DNA from: Methylobacterium marchantiae
GTDB lineage: Bacteria; Pseudomonadota; Alphaproteobacteria; Rhizobiales; Beijerinckiaceae
Reading direction: 5' to 3'
NCBI RefSeq assembly: GCF_022179405.1
Contig: NZ_BPQT01000030.1
Coordinates: 1-64,000, forward strand
DNA length: 64,000 nucleotides
Within the stretch, counting starts at the first letter, position 1; each line of letters opens with the position of its first letter. Below are positions 1 through 9,856 of this stretch, in pieces. Made by a program: the position numbers and the translations under genes. The notes under the pieces are model-generated. The model was not told where the DNA came from and searched no databases. It saw only the letters and a program-made list of their open reading frames with translations.

Positions 1-374
1 CACGGGCCTGCGCCCGCAGCGGCGAGGTAGAGGAAGACGAAGCAGAACAGGATGGCCGCGTCGCCGCCGTTGAGGGCCGGGAACGGGCTCTTCGGCGCAT
101 GGGCGATGAAATAGGCGAAGGCCATCTGGCCGGAGAGGATGAACGCCACCGGCCTCGTGAACAGGCCGAGGATGATCAGGATGCCGCCGACGAATTCGAG
201 GATCGCGGCGAACCAGATCAGGGTGAACAGGGCCGGGGCTCCGCCGCCGCCCATGCGGACGGGGAAGCCGAACAGCTTCTGCGTGCCGTGTTCGAGGAAC
301 AGCACGCCCGCGACGATGCGCAGGACGCTGAGGAGGCGGGGGGCCCAGCTGGACGAGATCGCGTTGAGGTTCAT
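1..374 (-). CDS. DoxX family membrane protein (partial, 3' end outside window)
   Basis: Reading leftwards from the ATG at 374, the frame stays open to the window edge for about 124 residues. The N-terminal stretch (RIVAGVLFLEHGTQKLFGF) is the usual start of DoxX/SURF4-like proteins: a first membrane helix, then a short loop with HG and a Phe-Gly pair. A second helix (FVGGILIILGLFTRP) and two further hydrophobic segments follow, giving the four-helix pattern of the family. DoxX proteins are small inner-membrane proteins linked in some bacteria to thiol or redox stress, but no specific reaction can be assigned here. It lies downstream of cynS on the same strand, beyond a strong terminator, so it is probably a separate transcription unit. 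Confidence 0.8.
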   Translation of the reverse strand, partial: MNLNAISSSWAPRLLSVLRIVAGVLFLEHGTQKLFGFPVRMGGGGAPALFTLIWFAAILEFVGGILIILGLFTRPVAFILSGQMAFAYFIAHAPKSPFPALNGGDAAILFCFVFLYLAAAGAGP

Positions 375-464
375 GCGGTGACAGACTCCGAGGGGAGGGC
401 CGTGCGTGCGGCCAAGCCTCCGCAATCAGCACGAAACCCCGTCCGCCGTCGACTCGCCGCGCGT

Positions 465-500
465 GAGAAAAGTCACCGCGGCATCGTTTCGGCCGCGGTG
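465..500 (-). terminator. Rho-independent terminator of the cyanate operon
   Basis: A perfect 9-bp stem (CACCGCGGC at 474-482 against GCCGCGGTG at 492-500) encloses a 9-nt loop. On the minus strand it is followed at once by ACTTTTCTC, a short U-tract. It lies 27 nt past the cynS stop codon, in the direction of cynS transcription, so it should end the operon before the DoxX gene. Confidence 0.75.
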
Positions 501-526
501 TCGCTGCAGTCTAGAACGCTTTAGAT

Positions 527-1015
527 CTACGGTTCCTTGAAGCCATACTCGGGAACGCCATCCTCGTTGCCGTAATACTTATACGGCAAAAACTTGCCGG
601 AGAGGTTCATCTTCACCCGGTCGCCCTTGTTGTTGGGCTCGCGCTCCATGGTCATGTTGAAGTCGATAGCCGACATGATACCGTCGCCGAATTCCTCCTG
701 GATCAGCTCTTTCCAAGTCGTTCCGTAGACCATCACCAGCTCGTAGAAGCGGTAGATCAGCGGGTCGGTGGGCGGCATCTGCGCGATCGAGCCGCGATAG
801 GGCGCCTCGTTGAGCATCCGCTCCTCGGCCTCGGTCAGGCCGAACAGGTCCGCGGCCTTCTTCGCCTGGGCCTTCGGCAGCTTCATCTGGCCCATGCAGG
901 CGGCGGTGATGAGGATCGGCGAGATGCCGCCGATCTCGTCCTGGATGTGCTTCCAGGTCCAGCCCTTCTCGCGCTTGATGTCGAGGAGCTTCTCGGTGAG
1001 GTCTTCGCGCTTCAT
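527..1015 (-). CDS. cynS: Cyanate hydratase (cyanase)
   Basis: 162 aa, the usual length for cyanase. The enzyme combines cyanate with bicarbonate to give ammonia and CO2 in the cytoplasm, and works as a decamer. An N-terminal helix-turn-helix-like domain (about residues 1-80) precedes the catalytic domain. The three catalytic residues known from the E. coli enzyme are present as Arg89 and Glu92 (IYRFYELVMVYG) and Ser115 (GDGIMSAIDF). The ATG at 1015 was chosen because the family begins there; the same frame stays open far upstream only as a shadow of the ATPase gene. It is the last gene of a transporter-cyanase operon, so imported cyanate can be used as a nitrogen source. Confidence 0.97.
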   Translation of the reverse strand: MKREDLTEKLLDIKREKGWTWKHIQDEIGGISPILITAACMGQMKLPKAQAKKAADLFGLTEAEERMLNEAPYRGSIAQMPPTDPLIYRFYELVMVYGTTWKELIQEEFGDGIMSAIDFNMTMEREPNNKGDRVKMNLSGKFLPYKYYGNEDGVPEYGFKEP

Positions 1016-1092
1016 GGATCGGTCTCCTGTCGAGGGTGGGAATGGGCTGCGGCGCTCCGCGTCGCCGTGCCGGGAGGAGTTTGGCCGGGCGG

Positions 1093-2046
1093 TCAGGCGA
1101 TGGCCGCCGCATCCGGCTCGTTCGGGGCCGGCCGCACCACGGGCGGGTGGCGCTGGTCGTAGCCGGCGGGCATGGCGTCCCGCAGGGTCTTCGAGCGGGT
1201 GACGAGGAAGTCCATGAGGTGGTTGCGCAGGGCGTAATAGCCCGGCGCGTGGTGGAGCTGTGCCCGGTCGCGGGCCTTCGGCAGCGGGTTCTCGACGATC
1301 TCGGCGACCTTGGCCTGGGGCCCGTTCGTCATCAGCACGATGCGGTCGGCGAGGTAGATCGACTCGTCCACGTCGTGGGTGATCATGAAGACGGTCTGGC
1401 CGGTCTCGATGCAGATGCGGCGGACCTCGTCCTGCAGGGTGCCGCGGGTCAGCGCGTCGAGGGCCGAGAACGGCTCGTCCATGAGCAGGATCTTCGGCTC
1501 GATGGCCAGCGCCCGCGCGATGCCGACGCGCTGCTTCATGCCGCCCGAGAGTTCGGACGGCCGCTTGTGCTCCGATCCGGCGAGCCCCACCGTGGCGATG
1601 GCCTTGCGGGCACGCTCCTCCACCTCGGCGCGGGACGCCTTGCGCCAGCGCGAGGAGACCGCGTAGGCGACGTTGCCGAGCACGGTCCGCCACGGCAGCA
1701 GGGCATGGCCCTGGAAGATCACCGCCCGGTCGAGGCTGGTGCCCTCGATCGCCTGCCCGTCGACGATGACGACGCCCTCGCTCGGCGCCTCGAGGCCGGC
1801 CAGGATGTTGAGGACGGTGGTCTTGCCGCAACCGGAATGGCCGATCATGCAGACGAATTCGCCGCGGCGCATCGGCAGCCACAGATTCTCGAACACGGTG
1901 GCCTGCTTGCCGCCGGGCGCCGGATAGCGCCGGGCGATCCCCTCGATGGAGATGAACTTTTCGGAGGACGACATACGGCTTGTCCCGGCGGCGGGGTCGG
2001 GAGCGGCACTGGCGGAGCGCCGCACGAAGGGGAGGAGCTTGCTCAT
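1093..2046 (-). CDS. ABC transporter ATP-binding protein, nitrate/cyanate type (CynD/NrtD-like)
   Basis: 317 aa from the ATG at 2046. It has Walker A (GHSGCGKTT), the signature LSGGMKQRV, Walker B (ILLMDEPFSALD) and the switch His in MITHDVDES. The LPWRTVLGNV segment and overall length fit the NrtD/TauB-like ATPases of nitrate, sulfonate and cyanate importers. It would power uptake through the adjoining permease. An internal ATG at 1974 (MSSSEKF) is an alternative start, because the 24 residues before it are not conserved-looking and neither start has a clear ribosome binding site. The start lies 11 nt past the permease stop, and cynS follows after 77 nt, so this is one operon. Confidence 0.92.
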   Translation of the reverse strand: MSKLLPFVRRSASAAPDPAAGTSRMSSSEKFISIEGIARRYPAPGGKQATVFENLWLPMRRGEFVCMIGHSGCGKTTVLNILAGLEAPSEGVVIVDGQAIEGTSLDRAVIFQGHALLPWRTVLGNVAYAVSSRWRKASRAEVEERARKAIATVGLAGSEHKRPSELSGGMKQRVGIARALAIEPKILLMDEPFSALDALTRGTLQDEVRRICIETGQTVFMITHDVDESIYLADRIVLMTNGPQAKVAEIVENPLPKARDRAQLHHAPGYYALRNHLMDFLVTRSKTLRDAMPAGYDQRHPPVVRPAPNEPDAAAIA

Positions 2047-2057
2047 CGGCCGGCGCC

Positions 2058-2897
2058 TCACTCGGGGAAGGTGACGAGGCGCTGCGCCCGGGCGAGCAGC
2101 TGGTCGAGGATCATGCCGACGAGGCCGATCACCAGGATCGAGACGATCACGTTGGTGATCGAGAGGTTGTTCCACTCGTTCCAGACGAAGTAGCCGATGC
2201 CGGTACCCCCCACGAGCATCTCGGCCGCCACGATGACGAGCCAGGCGATGCCGACGGAGATGCGCATTCCCGTGAGGATCGTCGGGGCGGCGGCCGGCAG
2301 GATCACCGTGAAGGCGCGGCGGATCGGGCCGACCTCCAGGGTCCGGGCGACGTTGAGCCATTCCTTCCGGGTGCCGGCGACGCCGAAGGCGGTGTTGATC
2401 AGCATCGGCCAGAGCGAGCAGATGAAGATCACGAAGATCGCCGACAGGCTCGAATCCTTGATCGTGTAGAGGGCGAGCGGCATCCAGGCCAAGGGCGAGA
2501 CCGGCTTCAGGAGCTGGATGAACGGATCGAGCGCCCTGCTCATCAGGGGCGACATGCCGATGAGGAAGCCGATCGGGATGGCCACCAGGACCGCCAGTCC
2601 GTAGCCGAGCGCCACGCGGCCGATGGAATAGGCGAGCTGGATGCCGAGGCCCTTGTCGTTGGAGCCGCGATCGTAGAACGGGTCCTTCAGGTGCTTCCAG
2701 GCGGTGGCGGCGACGTCGAGGGGGCCGGGCATCGCCGACTTGCCGGTGGTGGCGCTGGCGCCCATCAGGGCGGCGTATTCGGGGTCCATCGCCTCGGTCT
2801 TGGCGATCCCGCTCACCGCGATCTGCCAGGTGAGCAGGAGGGCGGCGAGGAGGGCGAGGGAGACGATACCGGCCCTGAGCGAGAGCGAGGCGCGCAT
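2058..2897 (-). CDS. ABC transporter permease, nitrate/cyanate type (CynB/NrtB-like)
   Basis: 279 aa with an N-terminal membrane anchor (VSLALLAALLLTWQIAV) and a binding-protein-dependent permease domain (roughly residues 85-270) with five or six hydrophobic segments. The EAA-like loop (ILPAAAPTILTGMRISVGIA) contacts the ATPase in this family. It matches the NrtB/SsuC/TauC permeases in length and order. The start follows the stop of the binding-protein gene by only 3 nt, so translation is probably coupled. With the ATPase it should form the inner-membrane channel for an anion, and cynS downstream makes cyanate the favoured substrate. Confidence 0.92.
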   Translation of the reverse strand: MRASLSLRAGIVSLALLAALLLTWQIAVSGIAKTEAMDPEYAALMGASATTGKSAMPGPLDVAATAWKHLKDPFYDRGSNDKGLGIQLAYSIGRVALGYGLAVLVAIPIGFLIGMSPLMSRALDPFIQLLKPVSPLAWMPLALYTIKDSSLSAIFVIFICSLWPMLINTAFGVAGTRKEWLNVARTLEVGPIRRAFTVILPAAAPTILTGMRISVGIAWLVIVAAEMLVGGTGIGYFVWNEWNNLSITNVIVSILVIGLVGMILDQLLARAQRLVTFPE

Positions 2898-2900
2898 GGC

Positions 2901-4262
2901 TCAGCCCGCCCGCTTGATGGCGAAGGAGTTCAGGTATTCCTCGGGTTTCGTCGGATCGAAGACCTTGCCCATCACCGAGAAGGACTTCGAGGTCGCGGTC
3001 GGCGGGGTGAGGCCGGCCTCCTTCATCAGCCGCGCGGCGTCGGTGGCGAGATAGACCTTCTCGGCCACCGTCTTGTAGTCGACATCGCCCTTGATCTGAC
3101 CCCAGCGCTTCATCTGCGTCATGATCCAGACCGCGAAGGACGACCACGGGAAGGCGTCGAAATCGACGCGGTCGGGCACCTTGCGGACGTTGCCGAGGCC
3201 GTCGGCGAAGGTCCCGGTGAGGACCTGCTCCACCACCGTGACCGGCTGGTTGAGATAGTTCGCCGGAGCGATCTGCGCGGCGATCTCCTTGCGGTTCTCG
3301 ATCTTCGAGGCATAGGCCGTCGCCTCGATCACGGCGCGCAGCAGGGCGGCGTAGGTGTTCGGCGTCTGGGTGACGAAATCCTGCGAGGCCGCGAAGGCGC
3401 AGCACGGATGCCGGTCCCAGATCTCCTTCGACAGGATGTGGATGAAGCCGACGCCGTCATAGACCGCGCGCTGGTTCACCGGATCGGGCGCCAGGAAGCC
3501 GTCGATATTGTCGGCCCGCAGGTTGGCGACCATCTCGGGCGGCGGCACGGCGCGGATCTGCACGTCGGTATCGGGATCGATCCCGGCCTCGGCGAGGTAG
3601 TAGCGCAGCAGGTAATTGTGCATCGAATAGTCGAACGGGACCGCGAGCTTGAAGCCCTTCCAGTCCTTCGGGTCGCGCCGGTCCTTGTGCTTCATCGCCA
3701 GGGTGATCGCCTGGCCGTTGACGTTCTCCACCGCCGGCATCGTGTAGGGGACGGGGTTTGATCCGACGCCGAGCGAGATCGCGATGGGCATCGGCGCCAG
3801 CATGTGGGCGGCGTCGTATTCCTTGTTCAGGGTCTTGTCGCGGATCACCGCCCAGCCCGCGGTCTTCACCACCTCCACGTTGAGGCCCTGCTTCTCGTAG
3901 AAGCCCATGGGCTTGGCCATGATGATCGGCGTGGCGCAGGTGATCGGGATGAAGCCGACCTTCAGGTCGGTCTTCTCGGGCTTGGCGCCCTGCGCGAAGG
4001 CCTCGGCCGCGAATTTCGTCGGGAAGAACTGGCTCACGGCGGCGAGCGCCGTGGCGGCGCCGACGCTCTTCAGGAAGGCGCGGCGCTGCGCATCTTCCGG
4101 GAACAGGGCCCGCATGACCGCGCTCTCGACGGCACGCGCGATCCGGGCGTCTCCCGTCGGTGCGGCCGCATCGTGCTCGGCCTGGCTGTGATGGGCGCCG
4201 CATGAGCAGCCGCCGCGCTTCAATGTCAGCCTGGCATTGAACGGATCGTCGAAGAGCGCCAT
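2901..4262 (-). CDS. ABC transporter substrate-binding protein, CmpA/NrtA family, Tat-exported (CynA-like)
   Basis: 453 aa from the ATG at 4262. A twin-arginine signal (RRAFLKSVGAATALAAVSQF, about residues 60-80) sits behind an unusually long N-terminal extension with a Cys pair (GGCSCGAHH). The mature protein matches the NrtA/CmpA/CynA fold of nitrate, bicarbonate and cyanate binding proteins (VGFIPITCATPIIMAKPMGF, CCAFAASQDFV). A longer reading from the ATG at 4334 would begin upstream of the sigma-54 promoter at 4298-4313, so it is rejected. An AGGGG ribosome site lies 9 nt before 4262. It is the first gene of the cyanate operon and supplies periplasmic substrate capture. Confidence 0.9.
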   Translation of the reverse strand: MALFDDPFNARLTLKRGGCSCGAHHSQAEHDAAAPTGDARIARAVESAVMRALFPEDAQRRAFLKSVGAATALAAVSQFFPTKFAAEAFAQGAKPEKTDLKVGFIPITCATPIIMAKPMGFYEKQGLNVEVVKTAGWAVIRDKTLNKEYDAAHMLAPMPIAISLGVGSNPVPYTMPAVENVNGQAITLAMKHKDRRDPKDWKGFKLAVPFDYSMHNYLLRYYLAEAGIDPDTDVQIRAVPPPEMVANLRADNIDGFLAPDPVNQRAVYDGVGFIHILSKEIWDRHPCCAFAASQDFVTQTPNTYAALLRAVIEATAYASKIENRKEIAAQIAPANYLNQPVTVVEQVLTGTFADGLGNVRKVPDRVDFDAFPWSSFAVWIMTQMKRWGQIKGDVDYKTVAEKVYLATDAARLMKEAGLTPPTATSKSFSVMGKVFDPTKPEEYLNSFAIKRAG

Positions 4263-4297
4263 GTCGCGAGCCCCTGATTCTGAGATGCTTCCTGATT

Positions 4298-4313
4298 GGC
4301 AAGCGGCATGCCA
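4298..4313 (-). promoter_or_regulatory. Sigma-54 (-24/-12) promoter of the cyanate operon
   Basis: Read on the minus strand the element is TGGCAT-GCCGC-TTGCC. It has the invariant GG and GC, correct 5-nt spacing between the TGGCA and TTGC blocks, and one deviation in each block from the TGGCAC/TTGCA consensus. Transcription would start near 4287, giving a leader of about 25 nt before the ATG at 4262. A divergent gene for a sigma-54 activator makes the call stronger than the sequence alone. Confidence 0.8.
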
Positions 4314-4371
4314 GCCGTAGAAATCCGCAATCATCTCGATGATTCAATGGCTTGGCGAGATATGGCTAATT

Positions 4372-4422
4372 ACGACATTTCGTAGATCACGGAATATCGT
4401 CATTCATGCTACGAGATGTCGT
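4372..4422. promoter_or_regulatory. Inverted repeat, probable upstream activator site for the sigma-54 regulator
   Basis: ACGACATTTCGTA at 4372-4384 is repeated in inverse as TACGAGATGTCGT at 4410-4422 (12 of 13 positions match), with a 25-nt spacer. The arms lie about 85 to 135 nt upstream of the predicted cyn transcription start, the normal distance for an enhancer of a sigma-54 activator. They also sit just before the regulator's own ATG at 4426, so the same site could allow autoregulation. A second, shorter repeat (ATCTCG at 4333-4338, CGAGAT at 4356-4361) lies closer to the promoter. Confidence 0.65.
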
Positions 4423-4425
4423 GAC

Positions 4426-6348
<1,923 letters not shown>

Positions 6349-6483
6349 TCCGGCCCCGGAAGACTCCCCTCCATCCGTGCATTCGGTAGATGGCAGGAAG
6401 ATATTCAATCGAATTGTCTCGATCATGAAAGCTCGAATTGAAGGAGCGCCGTCCTAGGGATGCTCAACAGGCGAAGGAACGCG

Positions 6484-7056
6484 ATGAATCAGAGGCGGTC
6501 GGAACGGTACAAGATCATCCTGCCGGCTCTGTGCTGGAGCAGACATCGTCCTGATTTCTACGCGGTGACCGACGACCTCTCCACGGATGGTATTCGTTTC
6601 AAGTCGTCGACGATCCCGTCGGTCGACGAGTCGCTCACCTGTAGCATCCGGCATGCCGGGTCCCTGGAGGCCGTCGTCGTGAGGAATGCGGTCGATTCCT
6701 TCGCCGTCCGCGTTCTCAGGGCCGATCATCCCCTCGGCCTCGTGGTGCAGAGCCTCGTCAGCCTCGCCAAGGCCCAGAATCCGCCGCCGATGGCGACGCG
6801 CATCCATCGGCGGATCGTGCCGGACAAGCAGCACGTGCTGGTGACCACCGAAGCCGGATCGATGCTGCCCGGGCGCCTCATCGACATTTCGGCCTCCGGT
6901 GCGGCGATCTCCATGGAGGAGCCGCTCGACGTCGGCACGCTGATCACCATCGGCCGGACCAGGGCCAAGGTCGCGCGCCGGTTCGACAACGGGATCGGCG
7001 CCGCTTTCCTCGCGCCGTTCCATCACGACGCGATCGGTCCGGACGTCGTCCTCTGA
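6484..7056 (+). CDS. Tandem PilZ-domain protein
   Basis: 190 aa. Two PilZ-like units are visible: residues 1-90 with RRSER and DLSTDGIRF, and residues 100-175 with RIHRR and DISASGAAI. These match the RxxxR and (D/N)xSxxG motifs that bind cyclic di-GMP in PilZ proteins. The second unit is the better match. No other domain is attached, so it is probably a cytoplasmic c-di-GMP receptor or adaptor. The ATG at 6484 has a good AAGGAA ribosome site; an in-frame ATG at 6460 would add eight residues. It stands alone between the cyanate regulator and a convergent LysR gene. Confidence 0.8.
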   Translation: MNQRRSERYKIILPALCWSRHRPDFYAVTDDLSTDGIRFKSSTIPSVDESLTCSIRHAGSLEAVVVRNAVDSFAVRVLRADHPLGLVVQSLVSLAKAQNPPPMATRIHRRIVPDKQHVLVTTEAGSMLPGRLIDISASGAAISMEEPLDVGTLITIGRTRAKVARRFDNGIGAAFLAPFHHDAIGPDVVL

Positions 7057-7089
7057 CGGCGTCCGGGACCTCGCCGGACTGTCCCGGCC

Positions 7090-8016
7090 TCACGCCGCGG
7101 GCGATGCGCCGTTCGACCACGGCGCCGCGGCGAACCGGCTGGCCAGATACGCGATGAGCGCCAGCACGCGGGCGGGACGGGGATCGCCGGGCGGCGTGAC
7201 CAGATGCAGGGCGATTGGCGGCAGGTCCCAGTCCTGCAGCACCCGTTCGAGCCGTCCGGCCCGAAGGTCCTCCCAGACCACGAAATCCGGTTGCACGGCG
7301 AGGCCGAGCCCGGCGCGGAGGGAGGGCGCCAGGGCATCGGCATTGTTGGCCCGCAGGGGCCCCTTCGGCACGACCACGGCCTCTTCTCCGTCGCGGCTGG
7401 TGAAGGTCCAGCGGTCCGGGCTCGGCAGGTAGGCGTAGCCGAGACAGGCATGATGGCCGAGGTCGCGCGGATGGTCCGGGCGGCCATGCCGGTCGAGATA
7501 ATCCGGCGAGGCGACGAGGGCGCGGTTCACTAGGCACAGGCGCCGTGCCCGCAGCGACGAATCCGCGAGCGCGGCGATGCGCAGGCCGATGTCGAAGCCG
7601 CCTCCGACGAGATCGACCAGGGCGTCACTCAGGTGAAGATCCACCGAGACCTCCGGATAGAGGCCGAGGAAGTCCGGAAGGATCGGGGCGACGTGGAGGA
7701 TGCCGAAGGACATCGGCGCCGCCAGCCTCACCACGCCGCGCGGAACCGATGACGAGGCCTTGGCCAGCGCCTCCGCCGCTTCCCCCTCGGCGAGGATGCG
7801 CATGGCCCCCTCCCGCGCCGAATGGCCCATCTCCGTCAGGGCGATCTTGCGCGACGTCCGATGGAACAGGCGTCCGCCGATGCGGGATTCGAGGCGGGTG
7901 ATCGCCTTCGAGACCGTGGCCTTCGACAGGCCGAGTTCGGTCGCCGTGCGTCCGAACGATCCCGTCTCGGCGACCTTGGCGAAGATCGCCCAGGCTTCGA
8001 AATCCGGCAGTTTCAT
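7090..8016 (-). CDS. LysR family transcriptional regulator
   Basis: 308 aa, the standard LysR length. The N-terminal winged helix-turn-helix ([21 protein letters not shown] through residue 60) is followed by a LysR substrate-binding domain (about 90-290). It is transcribed away from a ring-cleaving dioxygenase gene and an alpha/beta hydrolase gene. The 128-nt gap holds a 10-bp inverted repeat only 12 nt from its own start, so it probably represses itself and controls the divergent pair. The inducer may be a quinone or catechol-like compound, by analogy with the MhqR/YodB-controlled mhqO-mhqD genes of Firmicutes, which use a different regulator family. Confidence 0.9.
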   Translation of the reverse strand: MKLPDFEAWAIFAKVAETGSFGRTATELGLSKATVSKAITRLESRIGGRLFHRTSRKIALTEMGHSAREGAMRILAEGEAAEALAKASSSVPRGVVRLAAPMSFGILHVAPILPDFLGLYPEVSVDLHLSDALVDLVGGGFDIGLRIAALADSSLRARRLCLVNRALVASPDYLDRHGRPDHPRDLGHHACLGYAYLPSPDRWTFTSRDGEEAVVVPKGPLRANNADALAPSLRAGLGLAVQPDFVVWEDLRAGRLERVLQDWDLPPIALHLVTPPGDPRPARVLALIAYLASRFAAAPWSNGASPAA

Positions 8017-8027
8017 TGATGTGTTTC

Positions 8028-8055
8028 CAGAAACGATAGGTTTCCATCGTTTCTG
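8028..8055. promoter_or_regulatory. Inverted repeat operator between LysR gene and dioxygenase gene
   Basis: CAGAAACGAT at 8028-8037 and ATCGTTTCTG at 8046-8055 form a perfect 10-bp inverted repeat with an 8-nt spacer. It lies 12 nt before the LysR start and about 90 nt before the dioxygenase start, as expected for the binding site of a divergent LysR regulator. It does not fit the strict T-N11-A box exactly. Confidence 0.6.
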
Positions 8056-8144
8056 TTTTCATGGGCCATGCCAAGCCCCAGATTGTCTCCATCACGAAGC
8101 GACGCGCTACCATCCACCGGCGGGCGCGCCCGGGAGACAGGATC

Positions 8145-9077
8145 ATGTCCGACAACGGCCTTCACCACGTCACCGCCTATGCCGGCGACATCCAGCGCAA
8201 CCTCGATTTCTACCGGCGCGTCCTCGGCCTGCGCCTGGTGAAGAAGACCGTCAATTTCGACGATCCCTCCACCCATCACCTGTATTACGGCGACGAGGCC
8301 GGTCGCCCCGGCACGATCCTGACCTTCTTCCCCATCCCGCATGCGGCGCGGGGACGGATCGGCATCGGCGAGACCCAGGAGACCGCGTTCCGCGTCCCCC
8401 GCGCCTCGATCGGATGGTGGACGCATCGGTTGATCGAGAAGGGCGTCGATCACGATGCGCTGGTCCAGGTCTTCGGCGAGCCGACCCTGCGTCTGCGCGA
8501 TCCCGACGGGATGCCGCTCGCCCTCGTCGGAATCGATGACGCATCCGATGCGGCGGCGAGCTGGATCAGGGGCGACGTTCCGGCCGAGTACGCCATCCGC
8601 GGTTTCCACGGGGTCACTCTCCTCCTCGGCGAGGCGGAGCCGACCGCGCGGATCCTCACCGATGTGTTCGGCTTCTCCGAGGCCGGGCGCGAAGGGACCA
8701 TGATCCGCTACGGCAACGGAGGTGAGTTGGGTGGGTTCGTCACCCTCAGGGCGGTGGGCGAGTTCCTGCGCGGCCGGCCCGGTGCCGGCTCGGTCCACCA
8801 CATCGCCTTCCGGGCGAAGGACGATGCCGAGCAGGCCTCCATGGTGTCGGCGCTCACCGGCAGCCACGGGGTCCAGGTGACCGAGCAGCGCGACCGCGCC
8901 TATTTCCGCTCGGTCTACTTCCGTGAGCCCGGCGGCGTGCTGTTCGAGATCGCCACGGACATCCCGGGCTTCGCCGTCGACGAGCCGGCCGATGCCCTGG
9001 GCGAGGCGCTCAAGCTGCCGGCCTTCCTCGAACCGCATCGTGCGCGGATCGAGGAGGTCCTTCCCGCCATCACCTGA
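8145..9077 (+). CDS. VOC-family ring-cleaving dioxygenase (MhqO-like)
   Basis: 310 aa in two glyoxalase/VOC halves (about 1-140 and 150-300). It begins LHHVTAYAGDIQRNLDFYRR, and the second half has FHGVTLLL, SVHHIAFRA and the C-terminal metal Glu in PGGVLFEIATD. This layout matches the MhqO group, annotated as ring-cleaving dioxygenases and associated with resistance to quinones and hydroquinones; true ring cleavage has been little tested. The ATG at 8145 has a GGGAG ribosome site and starts at the family N terminus. The next gene is an alpha/beta hydrolase of the MhqD type, and both are probably controlled by the divergent LysR protein. Confidence 0.85.
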   Translation: MSDNGLHHVTAYAGDIQRNLDFYRRVLGLRLVKKTVNFDDPSTHHLYYGDEAGRPGTILTFFPIPHAARGRIGIGETQETAFRVPRASIGWWTHRLIEKGVDHDALVQVFGEPTLRLRDPDGMPLALVGIDDASDAAASWIRGDVPAEYAIRGFHGVTLLLGEAEPTARILTDVFGFSEAGREGTMIRYGNGGELGGFVTLRAVGEFLRGRPGAGSVHHIAFRAKDDAEQASMVSALTGSHGVQVTEQRDRAYFRSVYFREPGGVLFEIATDIPGFAVDEPADALGEALKLPAFLEPHRARIEEVLPAIT

Positions 9078-9081
9078 CGAA

Positions 9082-9221
9082 GCCGCCCCTTCTCAAGGAG
9101 GGGCGGTTCCCAACCCGATCCCTGCGGGGCTGCCCTCTCCAGGGAGGGGCGGTTCCCACCCGATCCCTGCGGGGGGCTGCCCTCTCCAGGGAGAGGCGGC
9201 TCCCACCCGATCCTCGCGAGG
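9082..9221. repeat. Three tandem copies of a 45-48 nt hairpin-forming repeat
   Basis: Copies at 9082-9129, 9130-9176 and 9177-9221 share the core GGCGGTTCCCACCCGATCC with a few differences. Each starts with a small palindrome (CCGCCCC...GGGGCGG in the first, CCCTCTCCAGGGAGGG in the second). The array fills the whole gap between the dioxygenase and hydrolase genes. It looks like a REP-type intergenic element that has been tandemly amplified. It is not a CRISPR: there are no unique spacers. Confidence 0.8.
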
Positions 9222-9226
9222 CCGTC

Positions 9227-9856
9227 ATGATCAAGCTCTCCTTCACCCACCGTTTCGAGCCCGCGACCGTGCCAGGCTCCCGTCCGCTCCTGCTGCTCCA
9301 CGGCACCGGCGGCGACGAGAACGACCTGCTGCCGCTGGGCAGGGCGGTGGCGCCGGGAGCGGCGCTGCTCTCCCCGCGCGGGCCGGTCCTCGAGAACGGC
9401 ATGCCGCGGTTTTTCCGGCGCCTCGCCGAGGGCGTCTTCGACGAGGCCGATCTCCGGCGCCGGGCGCAGGATCTGGCCGCCTTCGTCGCGGAGGCGCGCG
9501 AGACCTATGGGATCGCCGCACCGGTCGCGCTCGGCTTCTCGAACGGCGCCAACATCGCCGCGGCGCTGCTCCTGCTCCATCCGGGCGTGCTCGCCGGCGC
9601 GGCTCTGCTGCGGCCGATGATGCCCCTCGCCGAGCCTCCCGTGGCGGACCTCGCGGGGACGCCCGTCCTGATGCTGTCGGGCGTGGCCGACCCGATCGTG
9701 CCGGCGGAGAATGCCGCGCGCCTCGCGACCACCCTCGGTCGGGCGGGGGCGGATGTCGCCCACGACATCCTGCCGGCCGGGCACGGATTGAGCCAGGCCG
9801 ACGTCGCGGCGGTTCAGGCGTGGATGGCCCGGACGCTCGCGGGTCGGGGCGCGTAG
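9227..9856 (+). CDS. Alpha/beta hydrolase, carboxylesterase/phospholipase type (MhqD-like)
   Basis: 209 aa, typical of the small esterases of the phospholipase/carboxylesterase family. The oxyanion segment is LLLLHGTGGDEND; the nucleophile is Ser105 in GFSNGAN, with Asp155 (GVADPIVP) and His186 (AGHGLSQAD) completing the triad. In Firmicutes MhqD is encoded with the MhqO dioxygenase in quinone resistance, and the same pairing is seen here, separated by a repeat array. The true substrate is unknown. The gene ends inside the 3' end of the convergent glycosyltransferase gene, overlapping it by 43 nt. Confidence 0.88.
   Translation: MIKLSFTHRFEPATVPGSRPLLLLHGTGGDENDLLPLGRAVAPGAALLSPRGPVLENGMPRFFRRLAEGVFDEADLRRRAQDLAAFVAEARETYGIAAPVALGFSNGANIAAALLLLHPGVLAGAALLRPMMPLAEPPVADLAGTPVLMLSGVADPIVPAENAARLATTLGRAGADVAHDILPAGHGLSQADVAAVQAWMARTLAGRGA

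Noticed and set aside
1980-3761. Long open frame of 593 codons on the plus strand opposite the cyanate transporter genes.
   Set aside because: Antisense shadow of high-GC genes: the protein is Arg/Asp/Gly/His-rich without any domain, while the minus strand encodes clear ABC transporter proteins.
4262-4334. Longer start (ATG at 4334) for the cyanate-binding protein.
   Set aside because: It would begin upstream of the sigma-54 promoter at 4298-4313, and the 24 added residues have no protein-like features.
9082-9221. Three repeats of similar length considered as a short CRISPR array.
   Set aside because: The repeat units abut and are themselves the whole unit; there are no variable spacers and no cas gene.
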